Shown here piece by piece: positions 26,331-34,782 of a DNA stretch of 62,944 bases. The position numbers were made by a program, and so were the translations under genes. The notes beneath the pieces were generated by a model that saw only the letters and a program-made list of their open reading frames with translations, did not search any database and had not been told where the DNA came from. Position 1 is the stretch's first letter. The number at the start of each line of letters is the position of its first letter. Source of the DNA: CAYSDH01 sp964429805 (GTDB lineage: Bacteria; Bacteroidota; Bacteroidia; Flavobacteriales_D; JABDKJ01); the NCBI GenBank assembly GCA_964429805.1, contig CAYSDH010000010.1, forward strand, positions 1 to 62,944, given 5' to 3'.

Positions 26331-29300
26331 ATGCAGAACAAAAGTGCGATATGGATTTTTACGATCCTACTGGCTTTAGCCTGTCTTTACTCACTATCGT
26401 TCTCTTTTTTTACTTCATCATTTGAAGACAAAGCAGATGCTTATGCTCAAGACACCTTAACAATGGTGATGGAAGCAAGCGGTGAAACATTGACTGCGGA
26501 AAAGAAAGAAGCGATTTTAGAGCAAGGAAGAAGTGCCTACACAACTAGACATGGAAATGAAGAGTTAATCCCATTGGTGGGTTATGATTATTATGATTGC
26601 CGCTCACGCGAGTTGCAAAAAGGATTGGACCTCGAAGGAGGTATGAGTGTAACCCTAGAAGTTTCTGTTTCAGAGCTGATAACGAAGTTGTCAGGTGGAA
26701 ACAAGTCTGAAGCATTTGAAGCCGCTAAGAACAAGGCGATTGCAATGCAAGGAACAACTTCTGGAAAAACGTTCATTGAACTTTTTGAAGATGCGTGGAC
26801 CTCAGATAATGAGCCAGGTAAACTGGCCAAAATCTTCCACTCATACCAGAACAAGGAGAGATTTCCAGCCGATGCGACTGATGAGGAGATTATTCAAATC
26901 CTTAAAGATGAGTCTGAAGCGGCCGTGGCCAACACAGAGAAAATCATTAGAACTCGTGTTGACCAGTTTGGAGTTACGCAACCGACTATACAGCGTCAGC
27001 AGTTTACTGACCGTATTCTCGTTGAGCTACCTGGTGCGAAGGACAAAGAGCAGGTGAGAAAACTTTTGAAAAGTACGGCCAACTTAGAGTTCTGGGAAGT
27101 CTTTGCTTTTGAAGAGCTCGCCACTAGCTTGCAAGCCATTAATGACAGAATGGGTAAACACCTTAACCCAGAGTTGTTTGTTGAGAGTGTCAAAGACACG
27201 TCTACTGTTGTAGGAGATGATGGAAACATCATTGACGATGCAGTTGACCAAATTGTTGATGCAACAAAAGACTCAACAGAATTGGCTGATGGTGTCACGG
27301 ACATTAATGACCTTGACGATGAGTCAACGAGCCCTGCAGATGAGCCTAACATTGAGGAAGAGAGATTGAAGAATCCACTTTTCGCTGTTTTTGCACCATC
27401 TCAGCAGCCAGGAGCTATTCTTGGTTTTACGAAAAATAAGAAAGAAGTAATGGAGATTTTGACCAACGATGTGGTCAAAGACCTTATTCCAGCAGGAGAC
27501 AAACTCACATGGTCTTGGGGTAAGAAGTCTGAAGCCGGCTTCTACGCGCTTTACGCACTCAAGACAACGACAAGTGATGGTTTCCCAAGATTAGATGGAG
27601 AGTCTATCGTCTCTGCGCGTCAAGATTTCGATCAGTTTAGTGGTCAGGCATTGGTGTCTATGGACATGAATTCTGAAGGGTCAAAGATTTGGGCCAGCAT
27701 GACTAGAGAGGCGTCATCAGCAACACCTAAGCAGTGTATTGCCGTGGTGATGGATGGTGTCGTTCATACTGCTCCAGTTGTAAACACTGAAATTACACGT
27801 GGAAGCTCACAGATTACTATGGGAGGTCAAGATGTGGATGATGCGATTAAAGAAGCCGCGGATCTTGCCAACTTGCTCGAAGCGGGTGCACTTCCTACTA
27901 CTGCAGACATTGTTGATGAGCAGATTGTAGGGTCCTCTATTGGACCTGAAAACGCGTCAAAGGGATTGTGGTCATTTGCCATCGCACTCTTAGTGATTTT
28001 GGTATACATGGTATTCTATTATAGCGGAGCTGGAGGAATTTCAGATATCGCTCTATTGGCTAACATGTTCTTCCTTACTGGAGCCTTGGTTTCACTTAAA
28101 GCGAGTTTGACTCTTCCTGGTATTGCGGGTATTATCCTGACCATTGGTATGGCAGTTGATGCCAACGTACTAATCTTCGAAAGAATTAAAGAAGAGCTTA
28201 GAGCTGGTGCTGGAAAGCAAGCTGCGATTAACAAGGGATATAAGAAAGCCTACTCGGCCATTCTTGATGCCAACATCACGACATTCTTGACAGGTCTTGT
28301 TCTATTCCTTCTCGGTTCTGGACCGATAAAAGGATTTGCCACGACCTTGATGATTGGTATTGTAACATCATTGTTCTCAGCCATCTTCATCACTCGTTTG
28401 ATTATCTCATGGAGAATGGAGTCTAAGAAGGATGTTGCGTTCTACACGTCAATGACGAAGAATCTATTTGCCAATAACAACTTTGACTTTATCGGGAAGA
28501 GAAAAATTTTCTACGGTATTTCAAGTGTTATCGTTATTGCTGGTATCGCTTCATTATTCACTAACAAGCTTGATTTGGGTGTAGACTTCACAGGAGGACG
28601 CACCTTTGACATTGAGTTTGTCGAGCAGGTGTCATCAAGTCAAGTAGAAGAGGCACTGGCCAATGCCTTTGTTGATGACAATGGTATCAAGTCTGCGCCA
28701 AGTGTGAAGAGCATTGGAACGGCAGGAAACAAAGTGAGAATCACTACCAACTTCCTTGTGAATGACAATAGAGATGATGTAGATGAAATCATTGAAGGTG
28801 CATTGACAAAGAATCTTGCGTCTGTGGGTACTGTCCAGATGGACAAGTTTCAGTCAAAGAAGGTTGATTCAACCATCTCTGATGACTTCCAAGACTCGTC
28901 TATGTTAGCTATCGGATTCTCCTTACTTATTATCTTCCTCTACATCTTGATTCGATTTAGAAAGAAAGAGTTTGGATTTGGAGCCCTTGTCGCCATGGCG
29001 CACGATGTGCTTGTGGTACTTGGTATCTTCTCTATTTTCTGGAAGATTTTGCCTTTCTCTATGGAGATTGATCAAGCATTTATTGCAGCCATCCTGACAG
29101 TTGTAGGTTACTCTATTAACGATACCGTGGTTGTCTTTGACAGATTGAGAGAGTACCTCAATGAAAGAAAAAGAGGTGTAGACAAGGCTGTTGTCAACTC
29201 TGCCCTTAACTCTACGTTGAGCAGAACAGTGAATACGTCTATGTCGACATTCATTGTACTCCTTATGATTTTCCTTTTTGGAGGAGACAGTATCAAAGGA

Positions 29301-29405
29301 TTCACATTTGCCTTGATGATTGGTGTAGTTGTAGGAACCTACTCTTCACTTTGCATCGCAACACCACTTGTAGTTGATCTCTCTAAGAAAGAGAAAGAGA
29401 TATAA
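26331..29405 (+). CDS. secDF: Fused SecD-SecF protein translocase subunit
   Basis: 1024 residues combining SecD and SecF, the proton-driven RND-type auxiliary of SecYEG that pulls proteins across the inner membrane. The SecD half has TM1 (about 7-28), DLEGGMSVTLEVS, a long periplasmic domain with an acidic Asp-rich insert (about 285-345), then five helices with GMAVDANVLIFERIKEEL. The SecF half begins near residue 715 with another TM, GVDFTGGRTFDIEF, and ends with VVGYSINDTVVVFDRLREYL and the final helices. Fusion is usual in Bacteroidota. It has its own promoter and terminator; tatA follows, so two export systems adjoin. Confidence 0.97.
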   Translation: MQNKSAIWIFTILLALACLYSLSFSFFTSSFEDKADAYAQDTLTMVMEASGETLTAEKKEAILEQGRSAYTTRHGNEELIPLVGYDYYDCRSRELQKGLDLEGGMSVTLEVSVSELITKLSGGNKSEAFEAAKNKAIAMQGTTSGKTFIELFEDAWTSDNEPGKLAKIFHSYQNKERFPADATDEEIIQILKDESEAAVANTEKIIRTRVDQFGVTQPTIQRQQFTDRILVELPGAKDKEQVRKLLKSTANLEFWEVFAFEELATSLQAINDRMGKHLNPELFVESVKDTSTVVGDDGNIIDDAVDQIVDATKDSTELADGVTDINDLDDESTSPADEPNIEEERLKNPLFAVFAPSQQPGAILGFTKNKKEVMEILTNDVVKDLIPAGDKLTWSWGKKSEAGFYALYALKTTTSDGFPRLDGESIVSARQDFDQFSGQALVSMDMNSEGSKIWASMTREASSATPKQCIAVVMDGVVHTAPVVNTEITRGSSQITMGGQDVDDAIKEAADLANLLEAGALPTTADIVDEQIVGSSIGPENASKGLWSFAIALLVILVYMVFYYSGAGGISDIALLANMFFLTGALVSLKASLTLPGIAGIILTIGMAVDANVLIFERIKEELRAGAGKQAAINKGYKKAYSAILDANITTFLTGLVLFLLGSGPIKGFATTLMIGIVTSLFSAIFITRLIISWRMESKKDVAFYTSMTKNLFANNNFDFIGKRKIFYGISSVIVIAGIASLFTNKLDLGVDFTGGRTFDIEFVEQVSSSQVEEALANAFVDDNGIKSAPSVKSIGTAGNKVRITTNFLVNDNRDDVDEIIEGALTKNLASVGTVQMDKFQSKKVDSTISDDFQDSSMLAIGFSLLIIFLYILIRFRKKEFGFGALVAMAHDVLVVLGIFSIFWKILPFSMEIDQAFIAAILTVVGYSINDTVVVFDRLREYLNERKRGVDKAVVNSALNSTLSRTVNTSMSTFIVLLMIFLFGGDSIKGFTFALMIGVVVGTYSSLCIATPLVVDLSKKEKEI

Positions 29406-29432
29406 GTGAGTAAAAGGTAGTTCATTATTATC

Positions 29433-29464
29433 AGTGCCCTCGTTCATTCGGGGGCACTTTTTTA
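29433..29464 (+). terminator. Rho-independent terminator after secDF
   Basis: Arms AGTGCCCTCG and CGGGGGCACT (one wobble) with a six-base loop and a T-run; it ends about 16 bases before tatA. Confidence 0.88.
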
Positions 29465-29479
29465 TTTCCTTTGCTTATC

Positions 29480-29716
29480 ATGATAGCATTACTCAGCGTA
29501 GGCGGATTTGAGGTTCTAGTAATCATACTCGTATTTCTGATTTTTTTCGGAGCAAAGAGTATTCCGGGCTTGGCTCGAACCATGGGGCGTGCCAGTCGTC
29601 AATTTAAAGATGCTTCTCAAGAGATTCAGCGTGAACTAAACGACACCACGGGTGGCATCAAAAAAGAGATTGATGAACACAAAAAGGCGTTTGACAAGTT
29701 GACCAAAGACGATTGA
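29480..29716 (+). CDS. tatA: Sec-independent (Tat) translocase subunit TatA
   Basis: 78 residues with the TatA/E plan: an N-terminal membrane helix (about 4-20), the FFGAKSIPGLAR hinge (compare FGxxKLPELA), and an amphipathic, charged helix and tail (RQFKDASQEIQREL). It oligomerises to form the Tat pore for folded proteins. The ATG at 29480 is preferred over an upstream in-frame TTG at 29471. Its TGA overlaps the ATG of the Na/Ca exchanger (TGATG), so the two are coupled. tatC is not in the window. Confidence 0.92.
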   Translation: MIALLSVGGFEVLVIILVFLIFFGAKSIPGLARTMGRASRQFKDASQEIQRELNDTTGGIKKEIDEHKKAFDKLTKDD

Positions 29717-30657
29717 TGGCCACTCTGTTATTGATAGCTGGCTTGGTTCTCCTTCTCATTGGAGGTGAGTTATTGGTGCGCGGGTCAGTGGGCGTGGCCA
29801 AGGGATTTAACGTGCCCACCTTAGTCATCGGTCTGACTATAGTCTCTTTGGGGACTTCTGCTCCTGAGTTGCTCGTGTCTATTAATGCGGCTCTCAAAGG
29901 AAGCCCAGACATCTCTATCGGTAACGTCATTGGTTCTAATATTGCCAACCTGGCCTTGGTGCTTGGTGTTACTGCCCTCATACTTCCTATTCCAGTTGCT
30001 CGAAATACTATGCGCATTGACTGGCCTGTTATGGCCGGAGCTTCGCTCTTGTTTTGGTTCTTTATTTCTGATGGCAGCCTGTCTTTTCAAGATGGTTTAA
30101 TCTTCGTTATTCTTCTTGCCTTATATATGGTGTTCTTGTTTTACAGCTCTAGAAAGGCGGCTAAAAAAGAGGTCTTAGAAGAGGTGTTGCCCGAATTAGA
30201 TGAAAAGGCCCAGCCCTTGTGGAAGAACATTCTGTATTTAGTTATCGGTATCGCAGGATTGGTTTTTGGAGCTGACCTTCTCGTAAATTCGGCTACTGAG
30301 ATAGCGCGTAGTATGGGTGTGAGTGAATATGTCATTGGCGTCACAATAGTGGCCTTTGGTACATCTGTGCCAGAATTAGCTACATCTGTCATGGCGGCCG
30401 TCAAGAAGCAATTAGACATTTCTGTCGGTAATCTCATAGGGTCAAACATTTTCAATATTCTAGGAATCTTGGGTGTGACAGCTATGGTCAAGGAGATTCC
30501 GGTGAATGATACTGTATTGAGTACAGATATATTTTGGGTGCTCTCGGTGACGCTGATAGTGTTCATTTTTGCACTTCACAAACAAATCATTCACCGTTGG
30601 AAAGGCTTTCTGCTTTTCGCTATGTATGTGCTATACATCTATCTCGCCCAAGCCTGA
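29716..30657 (+). CDS. Calcium/sodium antiporter, CaCA (YrbG) family
   Basis: About 313 residues, roughly ten membrane helices in two inverted halves. Each half carries the alpha-repeat motif that forms the ion sites: GTSAPELLVS with GNVIGSNIAN in the first, GTSVPELATS with GNLIGSNIFN in the second. It exchanges Na+ or H+ for Ca2+ at the inner membrane. The ATG at 29716 overlaps the tatA stop by one base. The link with tatA is operon position only; no functional tie is known. Confidence 0.93.
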   Translation: MATLLLIAGLVLLLIGGELLVRGSVGVAKGFNVPTLVIGLTIVSLGTSAPELLVSINAALKGSPDISIGNVIGSNIANLALVLGVTALILPIPVARNTMRIDWPVMAGASLLFWFFISDGSLSFQDGLIFVILLALYMVFLFYSSRKAAKKEVLEEVLPELDEKAQPLWKNILYLVIGIAGLVFGADLLVNSATEIARSMGVSEYVIGVTIVAFGTSVPELATSVMAAVKKQLDISVGNLIGSNIFNILGILGVTAMVKEIPVNDTVLSTDIFWVLSVTLIVFIFALHKQIIHRWKGFLLFAMYVLYIYLAQA

Positions 30658-30990
30658 GTGAGAAATCTGTTTTAATCAAGACTATTTCATTTTAGGGTCA
30701 ACGTACATGTGTAGAGTGGCACATGTGACTGTGTAATTCCCTTTTCCGCGCGCGTGTTATCCTTTCCTTCTTTCAGTCTAAAAAGACGGGTGCTTCAATA
30801 AATCGGGCAATTACACAGATATTCTGAGGGATTTGGACTCTCAGATTGCAAAATATTTGCTTGGGTGTCAAAAAAATAGGGGGTGTGTGTCCAAAAACGT
30901 GAAGAACTTACTGTCACACCCTATAGATTTGGGGTATATTTGCCAAATATTTCATTTTCTACTCAGTTAAGCCTCTAAAAATATCACGCA
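30658..30990 (+). promoter_or_regulatory. Palindrome-rich control region upstream of glnN
   Basis: 333 bp without a gene. The -7 box TATATTTG is at 30935-30942 and overlaps the palindrome ATATTTG-C-CAAATAT (30936-30950). A related palindrome GCAAA-ATA-TTTGC is at 30848-30860. ATAGGGGGTGTG (30876-30887) pairs with CACACCCTAT (30915-30924), the latter near the -33 position. Further upstream are ACATGTG/CACATGT (30705-30726) and CTGTGTAATT/AATTACACAG (30729-30738, 30809-30818). This is consistent with operators or a structured leader controlling glnN; no known riboswitch is recognised. Confidence 0.5.
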
Positions 30991-33287
30991 ATGGCAGTTT
31001 TACGATTCAAAGCATGGGAAGACGTTCTAAAAAGAGAACCGAAAGAAGTACACCCACCTTCTGATAAAATTTCAGACTATTTCGGCTCAAAAGTGTTTAA
31101 TGATGACACAATGAGACAATACCTGAGCTCACCAGTATATAAGGCCGTGAAAAGAGCAGTGGTTACTGGTTCGAGAATTGAGCGAGACATTGCAGACCAT
31201 GTAGCCAGCAGTTTAAAGGAGTGGTCTATGGGCCAGGGTGCTACACACTACACGCATTGGTTTCAGCCATTGACAGGTAGCACTGCCGAAAAGCATGATG
31301 CCTTTTTTACTCCCGTTGAAGGAGGAAGAGCAATAGAGTCATTTAAAGGAGCTATGCTCTCACAGCAAGAGCCAGATGCATCAAGTTTTCCAAACGGAGG
31401 ATTGAGAAATACGTTTGAGGCAAGAGGCTATACGGCTTGGGATCCGGGCTCACCAGCATTTATAGTTGGTAAGACATTGGTCATTCCAACTATCTTTTTG
31501 TCATACACTGGAGAGTCCTTAGATAATAAGATGCCTCTGCTTAAAGCACTGCACGCAGTAGAAGAAGCTGCCATACCAGTGTGTCAGTATTTTGATAAAA
31601 ATGTATCACGTGTCACAGCCACACTCGGTTGGGAGCAAGAATACTTTTTGGTTGATACGGCCTTGTATAACGCCAGACCTGACTTGATGATGACAGGGCG
31701 GGTGCTCTTTGGTCACTACCCGGCCAAAGGTCAGCAGCTTGATGACCATTACTTCGGTACCATACCTGAGCGTGCATTGGCCTTTATGCGTGATTTTGAA
31801 ACGCAAGCCTTAGAACTCGGTATACCAGTAACAACTCGACACAACGAGGTGGCCCCAAATCAATTTGAGGTGGCGCCAATGTTTGAAGAGTGCAACTTGG
31901 CCAATGATCATAACTTGTTGCTTATGGACCTTCTCGAAAAGGTGTCTCAGCAGCATGATTTCAGAGTACTACTTCATGAAAAACCGTTCGCTGGATTAAA
32001 CGGGTCAGGTAAGCACAACAACTGGTCGCTGGCCACAGACACGGGAGTAAACCTTTTGAGTCCGGGTCATAACCCAAAGACCAATCTTCAGTTCTTGACC
32101 TTTTTTGTGAATACGATCAAGGCCATACATGACCATGCAGACGTGCTTCGTGCCAGTATTGCAAGTGCGGGTAATGACCACAGACTTGGTGCAAATGAAG
32201 CGCCTCCGGCCATCATTTCTACCTTCATTGGTTCTCAATTGACTGAGACCTTGAACAGGTTAGAGAAGAGTATCAAAGCGGGTAAGATGAGTCCAGAAGA
32301 AAAGACCTCACTCAAACTCAACATTGGAAAAATTCCAGAGATTTTGCTTGATAACACAGACCGAAACAGGACTTCGCCTTTTGCTTTCACAGGCAACAAG
32401 TTTGAGTTTAGAGCGGTAGGAAGTACGGCTAACTGTGCTGTGCCAATGGCGGTGCTTAACACTATTATGGCTAAGCAACTGGCTGATTTTAAGACTGCAG
32501 TAGATAAGCGCATCAAGAAAGGAAGTGGTAAGGATGAAGCTATTTTAAAAGAGATTAGACAGTGCATAGTCGACTCTAAAAAAATCAGATTTGAAGGAAA
32601 CGGATATGGTGATGAGTGGGTAGAAGAAGCAGAAAAGCGAGGCTTGTCTCATTTGAGAACTTCACCATTGGCAATTGATGAGATGGGATCGGAACAAGCA
32701 CTTGAGCTTTTTGAGAAAGTGGGTGTAATGTNNNNNNNNNNAAAAGAGGCCTTTCTAACTTGAAAGATACGCCAAGAGCTCTTGACAAAATGGTTGACCC
32801 TAAGGCCATAAAGCTCTACACGGAGATGGGCATATTCACTAAAGAAGAACTCCATGCACGTCATGAGATAGAGCTTGAAAACTACACCATGAAGTTGCAG
32901 ATAGAGTCTCGCTTGACGGCAGACATTGCCATCAATCACATTACTCCTGCAGCAGTAGCTTATCAGTCTGAGTTGATTGACAATGTAGCAGGACTAAAGT
33001 TGGTGCTCGGTGCAGCGGCAGCGAAGAAAGCGGCTAAAACACAACTCAATCTTATCGCCTCTATTTCGTCTAATCTTAACGAGATGAACGATACGGCAGT
33101 GAAGATGAATGCGGCACGTAAGAAGGCTAACGAGTTGGGAGATGCTCGTAAGAGTGCCATTGCTTATTGCGACAAAGTGAAACCGATGATGGACAAGGTG
33201 CGCGCGCATGCCGATGCCCTAGAGCAAATTATTGACGATGAGCTATGGCCGTTACCAAAACTCAGAGAGTTACTTTTTACTAGATAA
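30991..33287 (+). CDS. glnN: Type III glutamine synthetase, with N-gap and duplicated segment
   Basis: Makes glutamine from glutamate, ammonia and ATP; GSIII is a large hexameric or dodecameric form common in Bacteroidota. Residues 1-580 read in one frame, with GWEQEYFLVD, TRHNEVAPNQFEVAP, NDHN and HEKPFAGLNGSGKHNNWS active-site blocks. Ten N (32732-32741) follow, then 181 residues in another frame ending WPLPKLRELLF, typical of GSIII. The segment just before the gap (KRGLSHLRTSPLAIDEM...) and just after it (KRGLSNLKDTPRALDKM...) are two diverged versions of one family segment, about 13 of 32 positions identical. Without one copy the total is near the usual 730 residues. The gene may therefore be a chimeric join. 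Confidence 0.93.
32732..32741. other. Assembly gap (10 N) inside glnN
   Basis: The frame changes across the run, and the flanks encode homologous, non-identical segments, so this join is less trustworthy than the other two. Confidence 0.95.
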
Positions 33288-33308
33288 GTTGACTATTTAT
33301 TATCAATG

Positions 33309-33338
33309 AAAGGCGTCTTTTCAAAAAAGACGCCTTTT
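33309..33338 (+). terminator. Rho-independent terminator after glnN
   Basis: A 13-bp perfect stem (AAAGGCGTCTTTT) with a three-base loop and a short T-run; it ends just before the start of the next small gene. Confidence 0.9.
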
Positions 33339-33346
33339 CTTTGTCT

Positions 33347-33601
33347 ATGCAATTTCCAGTTTACATCAAGCATCGAAGTGGAGAGGTTTATTATGCCATT
33401 CTCTCTGACGAGTCCTTTATTGAGTTAAAGAAGCTGTCTTTTTCTAACTCTGATAAGTACATGGTTTCGGAAATTATAGATGGAGATTTTTCTACTCGAA
33501 TCTATATTTCTGACTTGCTGCAAATGCTAGAAACAGGAGCATTGATGCGCATTGAAGAAAAGGAGTTCGCTGCACTGCGGGGACTTTCTCAGCATAAATA
33601 G
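33347..33601 (+). CDS. Small hypothetical protein
   Basis: 84 residues from the ATG at 33347 (MQFPVYIKHRSGEVYYAILSD). No signal peptide or membrane helix; a compact alpha/beta composition with an acidic middle. I do not recognise the family. The start lies nine bases after the glnN terminator, and codon use looks like its neighbours, so it is probably real. The next gene starts 115 bases later on the same strand and is also a small cytoplasmic protein, but a shared function is not shown. Confidence 0.6.
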   Translation: MQFPVYIKHRSGEVYYAILSDESFIELKKLSFSNSDKYMVSEIIDGDFSTRIYISDLLQMLETGALMRIEEKEFAALRGLSQHK

Positions 33602-33716
33602 GAATGATATTAATCAGAGGATTTTGTTCATTAAAAAGAGGGTCTTTAGTTCGTTAGCAGACGGCATGTCTTTAGATTGCAGAACCTTTTAGCACCCAAA
33701 GGCCCGAAAAATTTTA

Positions 33717-34094
33717 ATGTCAGCTGAGGAGAGAAGTAAGTTTTTCAAAATAGAAAAAATAGAAGGTGTCATTCACATGACATTAGCAGAGGGGGAAACA
33801 ACTGCACAAACAGCTACTGAGATGCTTGAAGAGCTCTTAGACCGTTTTGGAGAAGGAGGGTACCCTGTCTTGTTTGACATTAGAGGTAAGTCTAAAATTT
33901 CAAGCGAAGCCCGTGCGGTGCTTAAAGATAGTCCAGCCATGGATATGTTTCCAGCTGTGGCCTATATCACTCATTCTTTCGTCACCAAGCTTGTATTAAA
34001 CTCGGTCGTGAGGTTTCTGAAGCCTCAGTTCCAATCGGCTAGTTTCTCAACTATTGAAGATGGCTTGAAGTGGTTAGATACCTATAAAAAGTAG
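33717..34094 (+). CDS. Small STAS/SpoIIAA-like protein
   Basis: 125 residues, cytoplasmic. The plan beta(IEKIEGVIHMTLAEGE)-helix(TATEMLEELLDRFG)-beta(YPVLFDIRG)-helix-beta(AVAYITHSF)-helix-helix resembles the STAS-like or SpoIIAA-like fold of small Bacteroidota proteins such as DUF7793. Many such proteins have roles in phospho-dependent or lipid-linked signalling, but here there is no conserved serine context that would allow a claim. The start is the ATG at 33717. It is flanked by a short hypothetical gene and, convergently, by tag. Confidence 0.65.
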   Translation: MSAEERSKFFKIEKIEGVIHMTLAEGETTAQTATEMLEELLDRFGEGGYPVLFDIRGKSKISSEARAVLKDSPAMDMFPAVAYITHSFVTKLVLNSVVRFLKPQFQSASFSTIEDGLKWLDTYKK

Positions 34095-34110
34095 TGCCTA
34101 TCCTTGACGA

Positions 34111-34722
34111 CTAATCTGTTGGGCGTTTTGTGTCAAACTCCGCCACACATTCCTGCTGGCAAAAGCAATCGGCCATGTGGTCATTGACAATACCCACCGC
34201 TTGCATAAAGGCATAACATATCGTGCTGCCAACAAACTTAAATCCTCTTTTTTTGAGCGCTTTGCTCATTGCATCACTTTCGGGGCTTGTGGTGCGCACC
34301 TCGCTCATGTTGCGCGGGGAGTTAACCTGCGCCTGCCCGTCAACAAATGACCAGAGAAAGTCAGAAAACGGCTGCTCTTCCATCATATCAAGATAAGCCT
34401 GTGCATTGGTGATGGTTGCTCTGATCTTTAGTTGGTTTCTAACGATGCCTTTATTCTGCATCAGCGCTTGCACTTTTCTCTCGTCATAGGCTGCTATTAC
34501 CGCTGGATCAAAATCGTCAAATGCCTCAATGAAATTGTCTCGTTTTTTTAAAATCGTTATCCAGCTCAGGCCAGCTTGAAAACCATCAAGAATCAACTTT
34601 TCCCAGAGTGCTCGGTCATCCCAAATTGGTCTTCCCCATTCTTGATCATGATAGTCCACGTAGATAGGGTCCGTTCCTGGCCATGAGCAGCGGCTGATGT
34701 CCTGTTTTGTTGATTTATTCAT
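34111..34722 (-). CDS. tag: DNA-3-methyladenine glycosylase I
   Basis: Excises 3-methyladenine from alkylated DNA (base excision repair). 203 residues with the Tag hallmarks: RCSWPGTDPIYVDYHDQEWG at the N-terminus (zinc-site Cys, and the Tyr/Trp pocket), GLSWITILKKRDNFIEAFDDFD, GIVRNQLKI, and the C-terminal KKRGFKFVGSTICYAFMQA with the final zinc-ligand region DHMADCFC. Its 3' end is 16 bp from the convergent small gene, and its start is divergent from the PKD/CHU_C gene. Confidence 0.95.
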   Translation of the reverse strand: MNKSTKQDISRCSWPGTDPIYVDYHDQEWGRPIWDDRALWEKLILDGFQAGLSWITILKKRDNFIEAFDDFDPAVIAAYDERKVQALMQNKGIVRNQLKIRATITNAQAYLDMMEEQPFSDFLWSFVDGQAQVNSPRNMSEVRTTSPESDAMSKALKKRGFKFVGSTICYAFMQAVGIVNDHMADCFCQQECVAEFDTKRPTD

Positions 34723-34782
34723 CGTTTCGGTCGCATTTGATAAGGTGATTGAATTCTGTCAAGACTGGAAGTCAATATTATA

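Noticed and set aside
30658..30990. A glutamine or other known riboswitch before glnN
   Set aside because: The palindromes do not match a riboswitch consensus I can recognise, and most lie upstream of the -7 box.
32732..32741. A frameshifted pseudogene at glnN
   Set aside because: The frame change coincides with an N-run, so it is explained by the assembly gap and not by a mutation.
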